Assembly (NCBI GenBank): GCA_029747015.1
Contig: JAKOGI010000002.1
Location: 2,512,001-2,576,000 of the forward strand
From: Carnegiea gigantea
Taxonomy: Eukaryota; Streptophyta; Magnoliopsida; Caryophyllales; Cactaceae
Direction: 5' to 3'
DNA: 64,000 bases
Shown piece by piece: positions 1-12,129 of this stretch. The position numbers and the translations under genes are program-made. The notes beneath the pieces were generated by a model. It saw nothing but the letters and a program-made list of their open reading frames with translations, did no database searches and was not told the origin of the DNA. Positions within the stretch are counted from its first letter, which is position 1; each line of letters starts with the position of its first letter.

Positions 1-788
1 ATCTATTTGAGCCTTCTATTCTCTCTCTTCGCCATTTTCTCTCTAGAAGAAACACTAATCTATTAAATGAGCTACCATAAGTGAATTCGCCAATGGTACG
101 ATAAGCCCTTGCGTTCTCAATCGCTATGTTTTTGTACTATTTATTCTTATTTTAAATTTAGCCTTACCACTTGCGAAAGTTGGTTTGTATATATGCGTCT
201 TAGGATGGGTGGTACTCTATCTTCCGTTTAGAAATCAATATATTTTGTTTCATGTTTGTTAAACATTTATGAAATTGTTGATTGATTGTGCTGTGTCATT
301 TCGATGGATATCAATTTGCCGAATACGACATATGATATCAAGTGAGTGTTTTTCACAAGAAAACTACACCGGATCTATGGATCTCCTTCTCAAATACTGC
401 ATCAAGAAATAAGGAACAAGTGGAAGACGAGCCATCAGCGTGTAGCAATTAATTTCTTAAACGAAAGATTTATTTTGTTATTTTAAATCTATATTTATTT
501 GAATTTCATATGTTTAATAAGTGCCGTATAACTTTGATCAATAAATTTATCCTTTACTTGCAAAAATATCTCATCTATTGAGAGTGCCTTGTAGATCGTT
601 TGGTTAGAGTTGCTCACTCATGGGTCTCATTCAAGCAGCCCACAAAATTCCAATCCAAAGTTGCAATAAAACCAAAATATTAATAATTTTTTTAATGATG
701 TTTGTTTTCTAGGTATGATAGACGCATGTGTGACAAACTGACAAGCAACCTAGGTGCAATTGCTACTCAATTTCATCTCCCCTACCTG
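1..788. other. Intergenic, no gene seen
   Basis: AT-rich sequence with no convincing open reading frame, RNA gene or element boundary. It may be the downstream flank of a gene outside the window. Confidence 0.5.
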
Positions 789-972
789 AAAAGTAGTCTG
801 GTTGTAAAATGACACTGTAAACTATGCGCTCTGGAGATTGCAATAACGTACGTAGCTCACTACTGTCATTACTGCATCAACATAAAAGTAGTTTGGTTGT
901 AAAATGACACTGTAAACTATGTGCTCTGGAGAGTGTAATATCATACATTACTGTCAGTAGTGCATCAACATA
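789..972. repeat. Two-copy tandem duplication, period about 95 bp
   Basis: Both copies begin AAAAGTAGT(C/T)TGGTTGTAAA and end TGCATCAACATAA. Copy 1 starts at 789 and copy 2 at 884. They differ by scattered substitutions and a few missing bases in the second half of copy 2. No coding content is seen; it is probably a local duplication. Confidence 0.75.
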
Positions 973-1541
973 ACATGTGACGAGAAAACCTAAAAGCCAA
1001 TTCCGTGGTAATAATGTATATTGGAACGAGTTTATTTAGGTACTTCTTTAATCAGAACTTAATTTAAGTAATTAATCCTACGAAATTGCTAAATGTGAGA
1101 AGGGCCCCTGGGTTGGCGAGGGTTGTTATTTAATCACACAAGAGGCCAATAAAACACTAACAAAATGCATGTTTACAATTAATAAAATAAAAGCTTCTAC
1201 TCAAAAAAATAAATTTCTAACACAATGAACATTCATCTTTCAGAAAAATTTTTAATCTATAACATAGACAACATTCATCGGAGCATGCAATATTATCAAT
1301 CCACATTGGATCATAAATCCAAAAGACCAGAAATTAAAATTTGAGATATTTAAAAAGGAAAATAGCATTGCCTTTCAAAAAGGAGAGGAAAATTGACACT
1401 CATAATTAGGGACAGAAAATTCATCAGAAGAGAAAGCACAATAAGCATGGAACACAATTGCCCTTCTATCATATTCGTACCCATAGCATGAGTTCGACAT
1501 CCTTATTGGGGGCCCGTTTACAAAACCACTTCACAACTACA
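973..1541. other. Intergenic, upstream flank of the FIO1-like gene
   Basis: AT-rich sequence without a supported gene. Confidence 0.45.
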
Positions 1542-1618
1542 AGCCCAATCTCACTCAATAAACCCAGCCCACAAACCTCTGAACACCCAAAAGCCCAAAC
1601 CCCAAATAGCCCAGCCCA
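1542..1618 (+). promoter_or_regulatory. Cluster of five site II-like motifs upstream of the FIO1-like gene
   Basis: AGCCCA (TGGGCT on the other strand) occurs at 1542, 1566, 1592, 1608 and 1613, 80-156 bp upstream of the chosen ATG. TGGGCY site II elements are typical of plant promoters of housekeeping and growth-linked genes. No TATA box is evident, which fits a broadly expressed gene. The regulatory role is inferred from motif density only. Confidence 0.5.
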
Positions 1619-1697
1619 GGGCTTCGTTACGGATAGCTAACAAGGTGAATCAATTTTCCGGCGAGTACTCAGGGGAAAAAATGGGGGCCAAGGCCAA

Positions 1698-4600
1698 ATG
1701 CCGAGCAAGAAGAGGAAGCGTGGGGAGAGGCCAAGCATACACCCTCGGAACAGATACGCTGATAACCCTCCTGATTTCTCTCTCCTCGCTTCTCTTTACC
1801 CTTCCTTCTCTCAATTCGTCTTCTACTCCAAAGATGGTCGACCCAGAATCGATTGGACCGATTTTAACGCCACCCGCGAGCTCACCCGGGTTCTTCTCCA
1901 CCATGACCATGGCCTCAATTGGTACTCACCGTTGCAGTCCGCTAACTTCATGCTTTTCTTCTATGAATTCGTAGTTTCTTTTCTGGAATTTTTTCTAAAG
2001 CTTGAATCTTTACCTGGCTTTTGAACCCAGTTTGAATTTTTTTATTTATTTACTTGATTAGCTGCCTGTCCTTTCTGGGTTTTCCTTGTTTTGAATTGTT
2101 GGGGCTGAATTATTGATCTTGGGTACTGAGGTTGTTTGGAGGAGTGGGTGTTATATATCTCCGAATTTGGTTTTGTTAAGTTGAGCCAATTGGGGATCAA
2201 AATGTTGCTAGGAACTTATGCTACTATTTCTTCTGCAAATAACATCATTTGGCTGTTCATTTCTCATTTTCGGATTGATAGCTTTATTTGTATGTATGTA
2301 TGCTTTTAAGTGTCTGTCAGGGCTCTTGTTGATTATTTTTTCGGTTGTTCTCTTCTGTTTAATCTGATGGAAAATGTTTATTTTTTTAGGTGGATTCCTG
2401 ATGGGCAGCTCTGCCCAACCGTGCCTAACAGGTCCAATTACATCCATTGGATTGAAGATCTTCTAGCATCTGACATTATTGAGAAGATTGAAGCTAACGG
2501 TGGCAAAGTGAGAGCCTTTGATATTGGAACTGGTGCAAATTGCATTTATCCTCTTCTTGGTGCATCTCTGTTGGGTTGGAGTTTTGTTGGTTCGGGTGGG
2601 TTAATTACTGTTTAACATTCAACTTGGTTGGCCATGTACGATGGGGAACTTGTCCATATGGCCTGTACGGGTTTGTTTAATGTGGTTATTTGTTATACTT
2701 GACTGCAGATGTGACTGAGGTGGCCTTAGAGTGGGCAGAGAAAAATGTTAAAAGTAATCCCCACATTTCAGAGTTGATCGAAATTAGAAGGGTTGATGTT
2801 TCTGACACTGCCTCTTCCAGTGGAATTGTAGAATCAAGTGGTGGCAACAGGACGGAGGATAGTAGCCAAGGGCAGTGTGATGTTGTGGAGCTGGCGAGCC
2901 TAGAAATGAAAGATTTTTGTGACTTTGGAGTCACCTGCAAAGGAGAAACTGACAAAAATCAAAGAAGATACAATGAAGCAAAGCATTCAAATGTTGATGA
3001 GGGTAATCAAGGACCTCCAATTCTTCTTGGTGTACTTAAGGAAGGAGAGAAGTTTGATTTTTGTATGTGCAATCCCCCATTCTTCGAAAGCATGGAGGAA
3101 GCAGGACTGAATCCGAAAACTTGTTGTGGTGGAACACCTGAGGAGATGGTTTGCCAAGGTGGAGAGCGGGCATTTATCAGTCGCATTATCGAAGATAGTG
3201 CTACACTGAAGCAGTCATTTCGGTATATGCTTCTTTCTGGGTGGATCTATAGTTTTAACTGGAGCTATGGATTTAACTGGATTTTTCCCCTTGTTTTGCT
3301 TCTAGGTGGTATACCTCAATGGTTGGGAGGAAGTCAAACCTTAAATTTCTCATGTCAAAACTTAGGGAAGTGGGAGTTACGATTGTAAAGACAACTGAGT
3401 TTGTGCAAGGGCAAACTTGTCGATGGGGGCTAGCTTGGTCCTTCATGCCTACTGCCAAGAGATTAGTGCCCTCTCATGCAGCGGAGAAGAGCAACCTATC
3501 CTTTATGCTTGAAGTATGTGCCTATTTCTTTGTGCATGTGTTGTTCTAAACTCTTACACCATTTCTAATATTGCTATTCTGCTAAATGCGTCCAACTCGT
3601 TGTCAGCAAACTGCCTTCTAGTGCATTTTAATTATGCATTACATTCTGTAGTGGCATTCAATTACCATGTGAAACCTTAGTGCTAACTAATGAAGGTATT
3701 CTGGCTTGAATATTTTCCATTGTCACACCCAGTTAATTTGGTATTTCATGCCTTATAGTTGCTGACAGATAACTTTGTGCTCTTGGATAGTGCATTTTTA
3801 TATTATAACGTCACAACTATTTCTTCAAGATTTTTGTGTGTTTTCTGTCCCTTGCTACATGAATTGGTGCTTGGATCAGTGTATTTTGGCCGGTGAAACT
3901 GGAAGATACTTCCAGTACTCTGAGTGTCTGCGACACATTTCGTACCTAAATATTGGTTTTCTGTAGGGGCTTCACCGTCAAACCAGTGCCTTTTATGTGT
4001 TGCAATCAATTGAGTCCTTCTTCTGTCACTTTGGGGCATCGTGCAAGTCCAATCCATCCTCATTTACAGTTGATGTAAGTTTCCTTATGCCTGTATTTTG
4101 CTCATATGGTTCAAAATAGCTGCACATTGATTTAGACACATGCTGCTGTGCTCTAGGTTAGTGTATCAAGTGATCACTGTGATGCAATATTGAAGAGTGA
4201 TGTCGAAAAGCTCGATGAAGCTTCCAGTCACACTTGTGTGGCTGAATCATCTAGCTCTGCAAGTTCATATGATCCGATGGTTGTCTCTTTCCGGCTCTCG
4301 GTATCATTTGAATCTTCTCTCTTTATCTTTTTCCTTTTTGGCAGTAGTCATGGAATTTTGGGGCACTTGGGGCTCACCATATAATCATGTTGTTGCCTTT
4401 AGGTCTTCCAACAGATACCGGGTACACTCCTGGTAAGAGGGTCACTCCAACAGAGGGACAGTCCACTGTCAGGTATCAACCTCCATCTTCACCACGATAT
4501 TGATAATAAGAACTTTCTTAATTGTAATTTGTAAATATTTTTTTCTTTTTTGCGTTTTTTTTGGGGGGGGGGGATGGTGGTGAAATCTTGTAATTTGGAG

Positions 4601-4827
4601 GCACCGAGGATGTAACGAATACAGAACACTGGTCTGGTCCTACATTTGCGCATTCGATTCTTGTGTCTCAGTGCTGTATGATTAGGTGAGCATTTGATTG
4701 TCTGATTGATTGATTGATGAGGTATCTATGCTCTGCAGGAGCATTCTTATCTGTGTTTCAGCAGTTGGAAAAATTCCTGAAGCACAAGTTTTGCAGAGAG
4801 AGAGGCCTGCAATTTAACCCAAGATGA
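1698..4827 (+). CDS. FIO1: METTL16/FIONA1-like U6 snRNA m6A methyltransferase
   Basis: Eight exons give one unbroken 520-residue frame: 1698-1921, 2390-2595, 2709-3222, 3306-3513, 3967-4074, 4157-4300, 4403-4472, 4739-4827, all with GT-AG introns. The product resembles plant FIO1, the METTL16-type N6-adenosine methyltransferase that modifies U6 snRNA and some mRNAs and affects splicing, flowering and clock timing (family knowledge). Visible marks are an N-terminal IHPRNRY and NPPDF stretch, the SAM-binding [15 protein letters not shown] loop near residues 119-133, and the catalytic NPPF motif near residues 265-268. A conserved C-terminal [10 protein letters not shown] region follows the lower-complexity exon 6. 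Exon joins were chosen because each restores family-conserved residues, e.g. N-W-W-I-P across intron 1. An out-of-frame ATG lies 17 bp upstream at 1681. Intron 7 holds a T-run followed by a G-run (4561-4573). Confidence 0.93.
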
Positions 4828-6278
4828 GTCTACTTCGTATCTTTGCAAGTGACTTGTGAAAGATCTGATGAGTCAGACAAGCGCTCCTTTGTCGACATCT
4901 CGACGAATATAGTAGGACAGTATGTCACACTCATACATGTATTGTGCCTTGTAAGCAGGATGGATTTAGCCGGTTTTTTGACAAAATTATCTGCATTTCA
5001 ACATAGAAAATGACTTTCAAACGTGATAACCCGTGATCCACATGCGTGGATGGTGAATGTTGATAACACCTAACGTATATTTGTCTTCGTTAGAGTTGAA
5101 AGAAATTGACGTCTTTATAATAATATTGTGCTAAGCGGGATCCAAACTGGGAGGCTATTGTTGTTATTGTATAATGGCACTGTGCTAAATAAAATATGGG
5201 GGTAGATCTAAGCATGCAACATATTGAGTTCGGTGGGGAATGATTCATGAATTTGCTTGGCGTGATTGAGGGGAGATTGATGGGGTAGTTGGGCAGTTAA
5301 CATCTACTGCGACATGAGATTGGTGCCCGTGGTCCTCCCTCAATCAAACATCTTAATCTCACTCAATCTCATCTTGGAGAACATGAACCTTGTGAAGAAG
5401 ACTCTGGGAAAACCATTTAATGGTACATAATAATTAAATTAACCATCTTTGAATATCGCTCGAATTATCTACAATTTATATTATTTCTGAAATTTCCACT
5501 ATTATGTATCATTTGGCTCCTAGAGTTATCTCAACTTCTTATATAAACCCCCCCCCCCAAAAAAAAGAATTTTGTCAACTTAGAATAACGCATCACATGA
5601 TTAACTTTTCTAATTAGCTTTAGTTGTTGGCGTACTCCTTAGTCACATGAATAAGGCATCATATATAAAGTAAGAGTTGCACAGTGTCATATTTCTCTAG
5701 TCAGAGTTATTAAATTTTACTTTTAATATGTCAAGCTGAATAGCATTGAAAATAGAAATAGTGTCACAATATATTAATCTTGCATTTTACTTTTATTTTA
5801 TAATTTTCAATGATAAGAACTAAATCAATGTATGGCCGTGAAAACAACCCCCCAAAAAAAAAAAGTTCTGAGGTTGGAGAATAGTTAAAAAACACTGTTA
5901 GAAAAAGCATTTGCCAAGACTATTCTTATTCAAGATCCACAAATTATTTTTTTGGTCAAATTATTTTTTTGGTCAAGCCTCCCAAAAGCCAAAAAAAAAA
6001 AAAAAGAACAGCAGCGAATAAGAAACTGCCACAAATTTCTTTTCACCCGGTCGCAAGATGGGCAAGTAAATACACAAGGACAAGAATACACAACTCATTC
6101 ATGGGAACGTGCTTGCAGGTACAACCACAGAAACCACAGCCAAACTGCCTTTCGCAATCCTCAAACACAACACAATTTACAGATGAAGTAATTGATCTAC
6201 ATAAAGAATAACTTAATGTGAACACAAACAACAAGGAACAACGAACAATAACAGCAAATATTGATAATGAAAGTGAGT
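4828..6278. other. Intergenic between convergent genes
   Basis: This holds the 3' flanks of the FIO1-like gene (+) and the PLC-like gene (-). The sequence is AT-rich with CnAn homopolymer junctions near 5550 and 5850. No coding region or RNA gene is supported. Confidence 0.5.
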
Positions 6279-7235
6279 CTATGCCTTGCCTTCAATCCTA
6301 GCATGAGTGAGGCCGACACAAGCATCCACAAAATCATCGTCGATGAAATCGGTGGAGAGGACCTGCAATCGATCAGCAATGCCACGGGCAAAGCACTGAG
6401 CTATGAATAGCCTTACATATCCATGGATCCGCTTTGTCACAGGCTTCACACATACAACCGGGTTATCTGGTTGAGGGGTCACTGTATTTTCAACCCTGTA
6501 GAAGTACTTCCTGGATGAAACTGGATGCTGTTCACCCAAATGCTTCAGATTGCTCTCGAACTTGGTTGATGGAAGATCAGTGTCAATCCAGTTGTCCCTC
6601 AGATACCCGGCACTCCAAAGTGGATCCCCTGCCTTTGGGGCAGGGGATTTCCTCGGTTTCCAAATACAAATAACCCTCTTTGGGAGTAACTCCGCAACTG
6701 TCTTCCCAAAGACATGATCATCTTGGTGGATTAAATAATCACCGAGCTTCTCCACCAGGTACTTGTCGAATTCAGGTGGGTCATCATGCCCAAACTCTGT
6801 CCGGATCTCAAGGATTATTATCTCGGATTGGGTCTCAGACAAGAACTTCTTCACGTCATCTATGACTTTATCAACACTGTATGTCTTGAGAATGCCATGG
6901 CAAACCCGACGATCCTCCTGGACTCTGATGTCAAGGACCCGGCTGCCCTTCACAAGCTGATGGTAGATGGACAAGGATTGGCATTGAGCAAATGGCCGAG
7001 ATACAAGGGGAATACCAATCTTGTTTGTTGCAGAATCATGAGTACCGGGCCAAACAATCTTGTTTATGGTGAGTCTCTCAGGGCCAAAGCCAGCCATCCA
7101 GTTTTTCCGGTCAGAAGGGTGGTAATCACATCCTGGAAAACCGCAGTCACAACTTTGTTTTAGATCAACCAAAGTTTTCTTCTCTACTGACAATGATTTT
7201 CTTTTCTGAATCTGCTTCGAGACTTGGCCACCCAT
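6279..7235 (-). CDS. PI-PLC X domain-containing (PLC-like) phosphodiesterase
   Basis: A single exon of 318 codons, with ATG at 7233-7235 and a TAG stop. The fold is a PLC-like phosphodiesterase TIM barrel with a PI-PLC X domain over about residues 50-300. WPGTHDSAT (His66-Asp67) and VCHG (His113) match the two catalytic histidines of bacterial-type PI-PLCs. LDIRVQ (Arg104) and LSTDFID (Asp296) fit the substrate-contacting Arg and Asp. The protein has no C2 or EF-hand domain, so it belongs to the small plant family related to At4g34920/At4g38690 rather than to canonical plant PLCs. The N terminus MGGQVSK fits an N-myristoylation site (Gly2, Ser6), and a Cys-rich stretch CDCGFPGC follows at about 29-36, suggesting membrane attachment without a signal peptide. 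Substrate is unknown. It converges on the FIO1-like gene. Confidence 0.9.
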   Translation of the reverse strand: MGGQVSKQIQKRKSLSVEKKTLVDLKQSCDCGFPGCDYHPSDRKNWMAGFGPERLTINKIVWPGTHDSATNKIGIPLVSRPFAQCQSLSIYHQLVKGSRVLDIRVQEDRRVCHGILKTYSVDKVIDDVKKFLSETQSEIIILEIRTEFGHDDPPEFDKYLVEKLGDYLIHQDDHVFGKTVAELLPKRVICIWKPRKSPAPKAGDPLWSAGYLRDNWIDTDLPSTKFESNLKHLGEQHPVSSRKYFYRVENTVTPQPDNPVVCVKPVTKRIHGYVRLFIAQCFARGIADRLQVLSTDFIDDDFVDACVGLTHARIEGKA

Positions 7236-7375
7236 TGTTAGAGATCAAAGAAGATGAAAATGAAGACGGAAGAGTTATTCAAAAGGGTGACCCTCTAACT
7301 ACCTTGCCACCCCCTTCTTCACCCCTGTTCTCCCTCTTTCTCTTGTGTTTTATCAGTTGGGAACTCACAGTCCGG

Positions 7376-7388
7376 GTTTTAATATATG
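7376..7388 (-). promoter_or_regulatory. Possible TATA box of the PLC-like gene
   Basis: CATATATTAAAAC on the minus strand lies about 140-150 bp upstream of the ATG. This is a motif match only. Confidence 0.3.
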
Positions 7389-10386
7389 TCATTGTAGATG
7401 GTGCGATCAGTTGAGGACAGGTTAAAGGGGTTAAAAGAAAACTGAAAACTCTGCCCGAGGAACAAACGACTATGTATGCATTATTGTTATTATTGTTATT
7501 TTGCCATTTTTTGTTGGTGGTTTTGGTTTTTCTTGGGAGTCAATCATTGTGTTTTAAAATATCCCAAGAAAATGGTTTTATCTTTGCAAAGGTAGGCCAG
7601 CACACAATGCATTATTGAGGCAGATTTGTGACCAGGATCTTTTCATGATTCCTCTACCTGTGCTGGCAAAACGTGTCTTAATTAAGATATGTAGCTTTCT
7701 TGTATTCTGCTTGGCTGGTTTGACCCTTCCCAAACAACAGAAAACAGCACACCCCCCCCCCCCCCCCCCCAAAACCAAAAAAGGGGGAAAAAAACAGTAA
7801 ACCAAAATCTTCTCTTTCTTGTTTTGATTGTTTTCTATCTTTTTTTGGGGGGTTATAACGCATGGTGCGCAATGAGCATGGTTGCAAATATTAATAAACG
7901 CCTCAATTTCATTGTTTAAAGATTTAATGTCTTATAAATACTTTTATATGTTATAATGTAACGTTTAGTTACTATTATCCATTGTTAAAGGATACATACA
8001 GAATATGCTTTAATCAACAAATATCTACCACATTCCTCCGCTATCAAATACAATGCAAGGAAGATCAATTTACAAGCCAAATTATTGAAAAATATCCAAC
8101 TGTATAGATACCACTGAGAGGGGGGGGGGGCATCAACATCAGAAATTCATGATTTGAGATACATTGTATTCCAATACATTCTAATCTAAATTATCCAGCC
8201 CTAAAAAGTAATTCAGAATTTCAACAGATATAGAAACACCTTCCTTGACTATAAAGTATCATGCAATGCAAACAAGGCCATATCACAAGATACAACAACT
8301 CTTAGTATGGGTCCCGTATCATAAGCTAGAGGAACGAAAATTATCCAATTGTATTTTTTGGTGGGGAGGGGGGGAGGCTTCAGCATCAGGAGTTCAGACT
8401 GGTATGATGTTTGCAGGGTTAGTAAAAACAGATTGGCTGCTATAACAAGGTGGTTTCACACAGCCCATTACGGCATGCACAGTCTCTTTTGGACTTCAGC
8501 AGTTAAATGCGTAAACGTGCAAGCTGCAAATGAGAGTAAACGTGCAAGCTGCAAATAAGAGTCACTGCAAAATCTATTCTGAAGCTGGTTTTTGAATGGT
8601 TAAATAGCTGTCCAATGTATCACAACATAGATGCCTTCATCTCTAAATTCTGGGCTACGACCTATCCCCTGGGAGCAAAAAAGAAGAGCAGAGGGTATCA
8701 CTATTTCTATTTTATACCTGAAAGAAAACAGGTGATCCTAAAATACCACGCATGACTTATGAGCTCCTGGCTTCAACATGATACTTCGCCTGAATCTTCC
8801 CATAAATTAAATGTCATCTTAAAGCTGAAACCACACTTTTCTGGATGGAGAGAGATATTAGCAAATGAAATCTACTATCAGCCATTATCAAGGAGCATTG
8901 ACAGATACAAACTTGACAGTATTAAATCTTACTCGTGAGGATAGGTAAAAGTCTGAAACAACTTGTTCATCAGGCCACGCTATAGTTAATGGGAAAACTA
9001 GGATCTCCATACCATGACCTTACCTGAACAAAACCTTCAAAAAGGGACCAGAAGAATGCAGAAATATAGAAAAGCTTGCTTTACTAGCCCCAGAAAAGGT
9101 GAAAAAATTCCTGACATGCCGTAAATCAGTATTCCTATGAGGAGGTCAGAAATATCACGAAGATTTCCCCGCCATGTTTTTCCTTTAGGACGCCACGGAA
9201 AGGAGGGGCCAATTAGAAACTCAGATAAGTGGTGCCAAACTTCAATGTTATAAACCACTTTCGAATATTCACTATCTCTTTGATAGTGCAGAAGTGCATA
9301 TGCATAGCTCATGACACATCAGGGACAATTCGTTTCAGTTGGACAGAATACGTAAGATTACGTACCATAGTCACTTCAGATACCTATGTACACATTGGAT
9401 CTCCATTCTCCACATCTGCAAAAGAGGCAAGAAACATAAAATATCGCATTCCACCAGTAGCAAGGCTATAAAGTCGTCGTATTTTCACAATCAAAGAAAA
9501 TCCCCCAGTTTTGCCCATAGTCTTACAATTCGTCATGCTGTTCATTTTGAATAGCACTCCAAGGATGCTGTCAATCTTATGCTCCATGCCAATGAAACCC
9601 ATCAAAAGCAAAACAAAAGCAGATAGCATATAAATTATTCTACATCCACATCTCCTTTTAGTTCAGCACACTCATATTCTCGCTTAGAAAGCACTGCACC
9701 AGCCACTGTTGTATCGGTAGGAAACATTAAACAAAGAAAAAACCACCACAGAATAAGAAGCCTCAGCATAGAAAATAGCACTAAGGCAAAAATACAAAGA
9801 CAATTATCTGTGTAGTCAACACCATAGACTAGATGAACACGAAGTGCCAATTGGTCCAGCATGGTCTCTGCCGCCCAGCAGAGTCCCATCCTTCTCACTC
9901 CTCTTATTATCACCCTCGTCGATGATCAGAGTTCAGCAAACAGACGAGGTATTTAGGTGCTTATCATACCATGGACAGGAGCTTATTAGCACTGCACCCT
10001 TTACATGGTGTCAATTAAAGTAGGCTCCAGAGGTGACAATAGCAATTTGAAGTGACACAGAATAAGCCATAGTTCAAATGAACAGGGATCCAAAGATACT
10101 ATTATCGATATCCAACAGGGAAGTATGCAACTATGCATCATCTAAAGTCAATAGATTTGTCCAAAGTGATGACATCCACTCTGACGTTTAGGGTTTGCAT
10201 CCCCTTTTCAATGAAAACAGTAATATTGAGCTGAAGGCGGCAACCTGGTTGAGGCAACTAGAAACATTTCTAAAAAATCAAGTATACTTCCACCACTATT
10301 ATACAGCTCCCATAGAAATGAAGAACAAAAACACAGTAACGTGATGGTATTTGAAACAAAAAACGTATCAAGATGGAAGCAAACTC
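7389..10386. other. 3-kb gap with no supported gene
   Basis: This holds a run of about 19 C (7751-7769) followed by A-rich sequence. Minus-strand open frames at 9037-9312, 9384-9629 and 9635-9913 resemble no family I know and are not linked by clear splice sites. The right part may be the 3' UTR of the PPR gene. Segments near 8035-8160 and 8250-8410 look like a diverged duplication, sharing an ATCCAA(C/T)TGTAT motif, a G-run and then CATCA-rich sequence. Confidence 0.4.
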
Positions 10387-12129
10387 TCACGCACTTAAAG
10401 CATGATCATTGTTATTAGTTTCAACCCAGCTGCTGGCTTGCTCCTTCGCCACACATCTCTGATCCATAAGATGTCTCATCCCCTCCACACTCTCCCACTT
10501 CCCAGATGCAGCATACATGCTTGACAATAGCAAATAGGGAGCAGAAGACTGTGGTTCCAGTTCAATAAGGCGTTCGGCTGCTTGCTTTCCTAACTTGATA
10601 TTGCCATGGATTTGACAAACACCAACCAATGCCTTCCATATCCTATCACTGTTTTTGCAGGGCATCTTCTCCAACTGTTTCATCACCTCATCAAAACATC
10701 CAGACCTACCTAGGAGATCAATTAGGCATGCAAAATGCTCTTCATCAGGAGGGATTCCATGATCATCAGACATACGTTTAAAAAATGCTAACCCCTGATC
10801 CACTAGACCTGAATGACTACATGCTGTGAGAATGATGATAAAGGTCACTCTATTTGGTTTTGCTCCATAAAGAACCATATCATCAAATACTTTGATTGCT
10901 TCTTCACCGTAACCGTGCTGTGCTAAGGCAGCTAGCATGGGATTCCATGACATGACATCTAGCTTATTACCCATCAGGAGAAAAACCTGTTGGCTAAGCT
11001 TTAAGCTTCCACATTTTGAATACATATCAATGAGAGAGCTCACAACTATTGTATTTGGTCTGACATGAGCTCGTATCATGTAAGCATGAATCTGTTTTCC
11101 ATGCTTCAATGAGGCTAGGCTAGCACAGGCACAAAGACAACAACTGAAAGTGAACTGATCAGGTCTAATACGAAAAAACATCATTTTCCTGAACACGTCA
11201 AATGCAGCAGGCCCTAAATTATTCCGAGCATAACCAGAAACTAAAGCAGTCCATGACACTGGGTTCTTTGCAGGCATAACATCAAACAAATCCCGAGCAG
11301 ATTTCATATCTCCCCATTTGGCATACCCTGAAATCAATGCCGTCCAAGCTGCAATATCTCTTGTCCGCATCTCATCAAACAACCTCCGCGCATTGTGCAT
11401 CTCCGCGCATTTGGCATAACCATCCACAATTGAGCTTGAAAGAACCAAGTTATGAAGAAACCCAGCTACCAGAGCCTGACAATGAACCTGCCTGATCAAT
11501 GCGAGATCCTTCAGTTTGATCCCAATGGTCAAGACACCTGCGAAGCTAAATGCATTGCATCCTATTGATGCCTCTCTAAACTCCCTATAAAACCTCAATG
11601 CCTCAGCATAATCTCCAACTTGTGCATACCCAATGACCATAGTATTCCATGAAACAACATCCCTTTCAGCCATTTTGTCAAACAATCTCCTAGCAGCATC
11701 AAGCATGCCCAATTTAGTATACCCAGAAAGCGCATTATTCCAACTGTACAAATTTCTCACAGGCATTCTATCAAACACCTTGCGGGCGTCAACATGATCG
11801 CCACATTCGAAGTACATATGCATAAGATGATTGGAAACTAGAATATTGGGGTGCTTCATACCAGTTAGCTTCAAATGGAGATGGACCCATTTGCCCTTCT
11901 TGAGTGACCTGGTCTTTGCACACTGCCCCAGCAGAAATGCCAGCGTTTGAGAGTCCAAGCGCAGGCCTTTTCAAGCTAAGATTTTCAGAGAATGGACAGC
12001 TTCTATTAGCCTCCCTCGGTAGCAAAGATCAATCAACGATTGAACTATACGAGGGCACTTATTGGTGGGGTTTCTTTGTCCGGGTCGAAACTGTGAGAGG
12101 ACGTGATTTGGAACAGAGAAAGGGGGCAT
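10387..12129 (-). CDS. E-type PPR protein (At2g21090-like) carrying a premature stop codon
   Basis: The intronless frame of 581 codons starts at ATG 12127-12129 and is broken by an in-frame TGA at codon 53 (11971-11973). Residues on both sides match the family: upstream PRIVQSLIDL and GRLIEAVHSL, downstream KGLRLDSQTLAFLLGQC. The body is a P-L-S array with YSWNN, VVSWNTMVIGYAQ, PVSWTALVSGYAR and FACLIDLLGRSG motifs, followed by an E-like tail (SSAPYLLLSSMYAASGKW). There is no DYW domain. The C terminus (SWVETNNNDHALSA) is about 35 residues shorter than I recall for the Arabidopsis relative. Such proteins bind organelle RNA in plastids or mitochondria. If the TGA is real, translation could only restart at Met 11859 without the N-terminal region and any targeting peptide. 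It may be a recent pseudogene, a sequencing error or a readthrough case. Confidence 0.85.

Noticed and set aside
7751..7800. Very long C-run as a possible i-motif/G-quadruplex regulatory element
   Set aside because: A single homopolymer block without gene context; homopolymer length may be an assembly error.
9037..9913. Three successive minus-strand open frames that might be a small membrane-protein gene
   Set aside because: No family resemblance, no ATG-led exon chain with convincing splice sites, and low-complexity hydrophobic content typical of chance frames in AT-rich DNA.
11789..12025. Alternative minus-strand frame as the PPR N terminus
   Set aside because: It begins with TTG, and its translation does not match PPR relatives. 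The main frame read through the TGA does match.
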